Assembly: GCA_035547955.1 (NCBI GenBank)
Contig: DASZTR010000083.1
Span: 1 to 9,097 of the forward strand
DNA: 9,097 nucleotides
Direction: 5' to 3'
From: Nitrososphaera sp035547955
GTDB lineage: Archaea; Thermoproteota; Nitrososphaeria; Nitrososphaerales; Nitrososphaeraceae
Shown: positions 5,877 through 9,097 of the stretch, one piece after another
Layout of the letters: every line of letters begins with the position of its first letter
Numbering within the stretch: position 1 is the stretch's first letter
The notes under the pieces: model-generated
Told to the model about the DNA's origin: nothing
The model's database searches: none
Seen by the model: only the letters and a program-made list of their open reading frames with translations
Program-made: the position numbers and the translations under genes

Positions 5877-7553
5877 TTATTCCATTCCCATTCCGCCCAT
5901 TCCGCCGCCCATGCCACCACCCATACCTCCTCCGCCTGGAGGCATGGCTGGCATCTTGGACTTGCTTGAGGCAATCACGTCGTCAATCCTGAGGATCATC
6001 GACGCGACCTCTGTGGCAGACTTGATTATCTGCTGCTTTACCACCAGTGGCTCCAACACGTTCTGCTTGTACATGTCTGTAACCACGGTGTTCCTTGCGT
6101 CTACCCCAGTCCACTTGCTGCCCTTGCTCTGCCTGGCGCGCAGTTCTGTCATTGTGTCTATCGGGTCCATGCCTGCGTTCTCTGCCAGGTTAAGTGGGAT
6201 CGTGTCAAGGGCGTCAGCGAACTTTTGCACCGCAAGCTGGGCCCTACCTTCCTGGCTTGACGACCACTGGCGAAGCTCGTTTGCGATGTATGCTTCTGGC
6301 GCGCCCCCGCCTGCAACTATGGCCGGCTTTTCAAGGACATCTTTCATCACCATCAGTGCATCATGCAACGACCTGTCTGCCTCGTCTACGACACGCTGCG
6401 AGCCTCCGCGGATTAGGATCGTGACTGCTTTGGGGTTCTTGCACCCTTCGATGAATACCCACTTGTCAGTCTCTACCTTGCGCTCTTCGACCAATTCTGC
6501 AGAGCCGAGGTCTTTGGCAGTCAGGTCGTCAAGGTTGTTGACTATCCTAGCTCCAGTAGCGCGAGACATCTTGGTCATGTCGCTTTCCTTCACCCTGCGC
6601 ACGGCAAGCACTCCTGCCTTGGCAAGGTAGTGCTGCGCAATGTCGTCTATCCCCTTCTGGCACAGGACCACGTTTGCGCCAGAGCTCTTGACTTTTTCAA
6701 CCATCGCTTTGAGCATCTTGTTCTCCTCCTCTAGGAACATCTTCATCTGGTCAGGCGAGCTGATGTTTATCTTGGCGTCAAACTCGGTCTTTTCGATCTC
6801 TAGCGCGTCGTTTATCAGCGCGATCTTGGCGCCTTCAATGCGCTTTGGCATACCTGCATGCACGACCTCCTTGTCGAGCACAATGCCTTTGATTAGCTTC
6901 GTATCCCGCATGGAGCCTCCTGCCTTCTTTTCCACCTTGATGTTGTCAAGGTCAACCTTCAAGGCGCCGCCTTCTGCCTTTTCTGCGATCTGTTTTGCCG
7001 CGTCGGCCACTATCGCCCCAAGGAGCGGGCTGTCGTCGGATACAAGCTTGGAATCCATGCTGGTCTTGGCGATCTTTAGGAGCATGTCCTTGTCCGAGAC
7101 GTCAACCTGCACAGCGATCTTTTCCAAAAGCTTTAGCGCCTGATCTGCAGCAGCGTTGTAGCCGTCAACGATGACCGACGGATGCACGTCCTTGTTCAGG
7201 AGGTCTTCTGCCTTCTCAAGCAGCGCACCGGCAAACACTACCGATGATGTGGTGTCATCACCGACCTCGTTGTCAACCGACTTGGCGACTTCGACCATCA
7301 TCTTTGCAGCTGGATGTTGCACGTCAATTTCTTTCAGGATGGTGGCGCCGTCGTTTGTTATCGTCACGTCACCAAGGTTGTCCACCAGCATCTTGTCCAT
7401 GCCGCGCGGACCCAGGCTGGTCTTTACTATCTCTGAGATCAGTTTTGCCGCCGTCAGGTTGTTCTTCTGTGCTTCGCGTCCCTTGCTTTCCTTTGTCCCT
7501 TCCTTCAGGATTAAGACTGGCATACCGCCAGGCGTTGTTTGAATTGATGCCAT
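5877..7553 (-). CDS. Thermosome subunit (group II chaperonin)
   Basis: A 558-aa subunit of the archaeal group II chaperonin, the double-ring ATPase that folds proteins in the cytosol. Order along the chain: equatorial TSLGPRGMDKM (45-55), NDGATIL (67-73), the nucleotide loop (97-102), the apical domain (about 210-370), SLHDAL with the hydrolytic D398, GGGAPE (415-420), GMDPID (461-466) and a flexible GGM-repeat tail (about 540-558). Length and motifs are normal for the family except that the GDGTT nucleotide motif reads G98-D-D-T-T, with Asp in place of the second Gly. The ATG is supported by AGGGTGA 7 nt upstream and a strong TATA box at 7597-7606. Which paralogue (alpha, beta or other) cannot be told. 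Confidence 0.97.
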   Translation of the reverse strand: MASIQTTPGGMPVLILKEGTKESKGREAQKNNLTAAKLISEIVKTSLGPRGMDKMLVDNLGDVTITNDGATILKEIDVQHPAAKMMVEVAKSVDNEVGDDTTSSVVFAGALLEKAEDLLNKDVHPSVIVDGYNAAADQALKLLEKIAVQVDVSDKDMLLKIAKTSMDSKLVSDDSPLLGAIVADAAKQIAEKAEGGALKVDLDNIKVEKKAGGSMRDTKLIKGIVLDKEVVHAGMPKRIEGAKIALINDALEIEKTEFDAKINISSPDQMKMFLEEENKMLKAMVEKVKSSGANVVLCQKGIDDIAQHYLAKAGVLAVRRVKESDMTKMSRATGARIVNNLDDLTAKDLGSAELVEERKVETDKWVFIEGCKNPKAVTILIRGGSQRVVDEADRSLHDALMVMKDVLEKPAIVAGGGAPEAYIANELRQWSSSQEGRAQLAVQKFADALDTIPLNLAENAGMDPIDTMTELRARQSKGSKWTGVDARNTVVTDMYKQNVLEPLVVKQQIIKSATEVASMILRIDDVIASSKSKMPAMPPGGGGMGGGMGGGMGGMGME

Positions 7554-7560
7554 TGCAATA

Positions 7561-7567
7561 TCACCCT
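7561..7567 (-). promoter_or_regulatory. Shine-Dalgarno of the thermosome gene
   Basis: AGGGTGA on the minus strand, 7 nt before the ATG at 7553. Confidence 0.6.
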
Positions 7568-7596
7568 AAGAATAATTACGGATTTCCATGCATGTC

Positions 7597-7606
7597 TTAT
7601 ATATTT
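7597..7606 (-). promoter_or_regulatory. TATA box of the thermosome gene
   Basis: The minus strand reads AAATATATAA preceded by an A-rich, BRE-like GTGAAA. This is the best TATA box in the window. It predicts a start near 7575 and a leader of about 20 nt, and it abuts the stop codon of the upstream thioesterase gene. Confidence 0.65.
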
Positions 7607-7607
7607 T

Positions 7608-8030
7608 TCACATGCTAAGCTGTTTTTGCTTCTCGCCAAACTTGGCCCTGAACCTTGGCACGTTGATGATGAAGCGTTCGTGCCTCCCCTCGCCTATCTT
7701 CTCAAGCCTGTCCCTTGCCTGCACCTCAAACATGACCTGCCTGCCGTTTACAGACGCTACTTTCGCTTTCAAGAACACCTGGGCACCCACGGGCGTTGCG
7801 GCAAGGTGCCTGACGTCCACTATGGTGCCGACAGAGTCCCATTCCGCCTCCGGTATCGCCTGTTCCTTGAGCAGCAGCCTGCATGTCTCTTCCATCTCCA
7901 TTATCATAGCCGGCGTGGAAAACACGTTCTCGCCTTCCCAGAGGAAGCTTGTGGTCATGTTGGAGCCGACTGTAACGACGCGCTCTTTTTCTGCGCCTAT
8001 TTTGACTATGGAACCAAAATCGATGCTCAT
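7608..8030 (-). CDS. Hotdog-fold thioesterase, FlK-like
   Basis: A 140-aa single-domain hotdog thioesterase. The region VRHLAATPVGAQV (73-85) followed by a core strand and FEVQARD, then IGEGRHERFIIN (112-123), is characteristic of the family around the fluoroacetyl-CoA thioesterase FlK. The catalytic residues of FlK (Thr42, Glu50, His76) have counterparts here in T39, E47 and H75, with the same Thr-to-Glu spacing of eight. The natural substrate is probably some acyl-CoA; fluoroacetyl-CoA specificity should not be assumed, as most relatives have unknown substrates. The start is ATG 8030. A TATA-like TAAAAAAATA lies about 35-45 nt upstream. It lies upstream of the thermosome gene on the same strand, but the latter has its own promoter. 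Confidence 0.88.
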   Translation of the reverse strand: MSIDFGSIVKIGAEKERVVTVGSNMTTSFLWEGENVFSTPAMIMEMEETCRLLLKEQAIPEAEWDSVGTIVDVRHLAATPVGAQVFLKAKVASVNGRQVMFEVQARDRLEKIGEGRHERFIINVPRFRAKFGEKQKQLSM

Positions 8031-8064
8031 AGGTGTGTATGTATGCGCCCTCTTTCTCTCTCTG

Positions 8065-8075
8065 TTATTTTTTTA
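8065..8075 (-). promoter_or_regulatory. Candidate TATA box of the thioesterase gene
   Basis: The minus strand reads CTAAAAAAATAAC. It predicts initiation near 8044 and a leader of about 14 nt. Confidence 0.35.
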
Positions 8076-8088
8076 GAATAAAGCCCGC

Positions 8089-8304
8089 TTAAAACTTGTG
8101 GCGGCGTATGTCCGTCTTGCGCTCCCTCTCTTCCTTGACGTGGTGCAGCCTGTCCTTCTCGTGGAGGAAAAGCTTGCCGCATTCCATGCATTTTATGATG
8201 TGGTGTTTGTGGGCTTCATGCGCGTGTTGCACGAGCTCTTCATAGCTTGGAAACCGGGTGTGGCAGTGTTCGCACTCGTTCTTTTCACGATGTAAAAGGC
8301 CCAT
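8089..8304 (-). CDS. Small C2H2-type zinc-finger protein
   Basis: The protein is 71 aa. Finger 1 is complete: C11-x2-C14-x12-H27-x4-H32, with F18 and L24 in the usual hydrophobic places. A second finger begins C39-x2-C42 with F46 and H54/H55, but no His follows at the normal spacing (the next is H69), so it is incomplete or uses another ligand. The C-terminus is strongly basic (KEERERKTDIRRHKF), consistent with nucleic-acid binding. Small C2H2 proteins are common in archaea and are often presumed regulators; no target can be read here. The start is ATG 8304, with TATA-like, inverted-repeat-rich sequence just upstream. Confidence 0.88.
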   Translation of the reverse strand: MGLLHREKNECEHCHTRFPSYEELVQHAHEAHKHHIIKCMECGKLFLHEKDRLHHVKEERERKTDIRRHKF

Positions 8305-8309
8305 GACGG

Positions 8310-8332
8310 GCTATAATATAGCCTACGCTATA
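8310..8332. promoter_or_regulatory. Overlapping inverted repeats in the zinc-finger gene promoter
   Basis: GCTATA-a-TATAGC (8310-8322) is a perfect palindrome around a single base, and its second arm pairs again with GCTATA at 8327-8332 across CTAC. The three hexamers lie 6-28 nt upstream of the zinc-finger start, where the TATA box and transcription start should be, so they could form an operator. Confidence 0.35.
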
Positions 8333-8338
8333 AGGTAA

Positions 8339-8358
8339 TCGAAAAAGAAAGAAAAGAG
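8339..8358 (-). terminator. T-rich terminator candidate after the 41-aa gene
   Basis: The minus strand reads T-rich (CTTTTCTTTCTTTTTC) about 70 nt after the stop of the small membrane-protein gene and just before the zinc-finger promoter. On the + strand a short TCTG repeat lies at about 8390-8407. Confidence 0.35.
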
Positions 8359-8423
8359 AAGCGAGACTCTACGTGTCTTTCTTGTGATTTGTCTATCTGT
8401 CTGTCTGCCCGCCGTCGCTTTTT

Positions 8424-8549
8424 TTACTTGCTACGCCTCATGCCGGATGCAATAGCATAGGCCAGACCAACTATCAGGCCAAAAGCCAACGGAATCCATA
8501 CTGGAAATGCAGCTGGGTCGATCACTTGTCTGAACAGAGCTTCAAACAT
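8424..8549 (-). CDS. 41-aa single-pass membrane protein
   Basis: The protein has an acidic/amphipathic N-terminus beginning MFEALFRQVIDP. One transmembrane helix (about 17-35) follows, containing WIPLAFGLIVGLAYAIA with a G-x3-G spacing, and then a short basic tail MRRSK. The charge layout puts the C-terminus on the cytoplasmic side. Support for a real gene: start and stop frame a textbook membrane helix, and TCTAATATACTTG at 8570-8580 is a TATA box about 26 nt upstream of the ATG, implying a leaderless mRNA. I do not know the family. Single-helix proteins of this size are often accessory subunits of membrane complexes (respiratory or ammonia-oxidising), but nothing here names the partner. Confidence 0.7.
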   Translation of the reverse strand: MFEALFRQVIDPAAFPVWIPLAFGLIVGLAYAIASGMRRSK

Positions 8550-8569
8550 GCCAGAAGGATAATAATACA

Positions 8570-8580
8570 AGTATATTAGA
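8570..8580 (-). promoter_or_regulatory. Candidate TATA box of the 41-aa gene
   Basis: The minus strand reads TCTAATATACT, centred about 26 nt from the ATG at 8549, so transcription should begin at or next to the start codon. Confidence 0.45.
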
Positions 8581-8618
8581 TTTTCTAAGCCTGCCCTCCT
8601 CATGGCACCCGGACATAC

Positions 8619-8628
8619 CTTAAATTAC
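8619..8628 (+). promoter_or_regulatory. TATA box of the L44e-S27e operon
   Basis: CTTAAATTAC is close to the archaeal consensus. It predicts initiation near 8649, a few bases before ATG 8654. GGAG at 8637-8640 would then lie outside the transcript. Confidence 0.5.
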
Positions 8629-8653
8629 CCTAGCGTGGAGTGATGTGCTATCT

Positions 8654-8926
8654 ATGAAGATGCAGAAGGAGATGCGCAAGTTCTGCCCCAAATGCAAGAC
8701 CCACACAATGCAGTCCGTTGCAATATATAAAAAGGGCAAGGACAGGACGGTGGCAGAAGGCGCTCGCAGGCACGCCGAGGATAAGCAAGGGTACGGCGGC
8801 CAGAAATTCCCGGAGCTTAAAAGGACCGCCAAGACCACGAAAAAGATTACTTTGCGCTATACCTGCAAGACTTGCCAGAGAAAGACTATGAAAGAAGGAC
8901 GAAGGATACGCAAGCTGGAGATCTGA
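8654..8926 (+). CDS. rpl44e: 50S ribosomal protein L44e
   Basis: A 90-aa protein of the large ribosomal subunit, found in archaea and eukaryotes. It starts MKMQKEMRKFCPKC as the family does and contains VAIYKKGKDRT and EGARRHAEDKQGYGGQKFPE, the most conserved part of L44e. It ends with RRIRKLEI. The zinc ribbon is complete: C11-x2-C14 and C71-x2-C74. ATG 8654 was chosen over the in-frame GTG at 8645 because homologues begin MKM and because of the TATA box position. The S27e gene follows after 9 nt, the usual L44e-S27e pairing in archaea, so the two are almost certainly one transcript. Confidence 0.97.
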   Translation: MKMQKEMRKFCPKCKTHTMQSVAIYKKGKDRTVAEGARRHAEDKQGYGGQKFPELKRTAKTTKKITLRYTCKTCQRKTMKEGRRIRKLEI

Positions 8927-8935
8927 TATAATCAC

Positions 8936-9097
8936 ATGAAAAGAGAAAACATACTCGTTCCAAAACCGCGGAGCAACTTTATCTCTGTCCAGTGCGAAAA
9001 GTGCGGCGCAACGTCCGTCATATTCTCGCACACGACCTCTGAAATCAAGTGCTCTGGATGCAGCGAGACGCTTGCCACGAGCTCCGGCTCAAAGGCG
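8936..9097 (+). CDS. rps27e: 30S ribosomal protein S27e (3' end outside window)
   Basis: Zinc-ribbon protein of the small ribosomal subunit. Fifty-four codons are present without a stop: MKRENILVPKPRSNF, then C-x2-C (C20, C23), SVIFSHTTSEIKC and a second C-x2-C (C39, C42), followed by SETLATSSGSKA. This matches archaeal S27e throughout; the family is about 60-65 aa, so roughly the last ten residues lie beyond the window. It starts at ATG 8936, 9 nt after the L44e stop, with no strong Shine-Dalgarno. Confidence 0.95.
   Translation, partial: MKRENILVPKPRSNFISVQCEKCGATSVIFSHTTSEIKCSGCSETLATSSGSKA

Overview
The window looks like chromosomal DNA of an ammonia-oxidising archaeon (Thaumarchaeota/Nitrososphaeria), most likely of the Nitrososphaera lineage. 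The evidence is an archaeal-type AmoC, a group II chaperonin with a GGM tail, archaeal/eukaryotic-type ribosomal proteins L44e and S27e, a blue-copper protein, and TATA-box promoters about 26 nt upstream of start codons. The lineage call rests on recognising families, not on a database search.

Layout. Left edge (1-761, + strand): a truncated or degenerate response-regulator receiver whose phospho-acceptor Asp is Asn, overlapped by a small thaumarchaeal-type hypothetical gene. 932-1495 (-): a stand-alone amoC with no amoA, amoB or amoX nearby, starting at TTG behind a strong Shine-Dalgarno. 1855-2757 (+): a membrane-anchored or exported dienelactone-hydrolase-family enzyme, convergent with an exported type 1 copper protein (2778-3596, -). 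Divergent from the latter is a small MazG-like protein (3718-3987, +), followed by a 99-aa hypothetical (4021-4320, +) and a convergent 80-aa hypothetical (4329-4571, -).

Centre to right (- strand): a PfkB-family sugar/nucleoside kinase (4743-5708) ends at an in-frame amber codon, and what looks like its normal C-terminal tail continues beyond it. Its leader is mostly a (CT)15 microsatellite. Upstream lie a thermosome subunit (5877-7553), a hotdog-fold FlK-like thioesterase (7608-8030), a C2H2 zinc-finger protein (8089-8304) and a 41-aa single-pass membrane protein (8424-8549). On the + strand the window ends in an L44e-S27e ribosomal pair, with S27e cut by the window edge.

How the genes fit together: this is mostly a patchwork of short, independently promoted genes rather than one pathway. 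AmoC and the copper protein fit the copper-based ammonia-oxidation and electron-transfer physiology of these archaea. Thermosome, L44e and S27e are housekeeping. No mobile element, CRISPR array, tRNA or rRNA was seen. The observations most worth following are the isolated amoC copy, the amber codon in the PfkB gene with its preserved downstream tail, the 41-aa membrane protein, and the Asn-for-Asp receiver.
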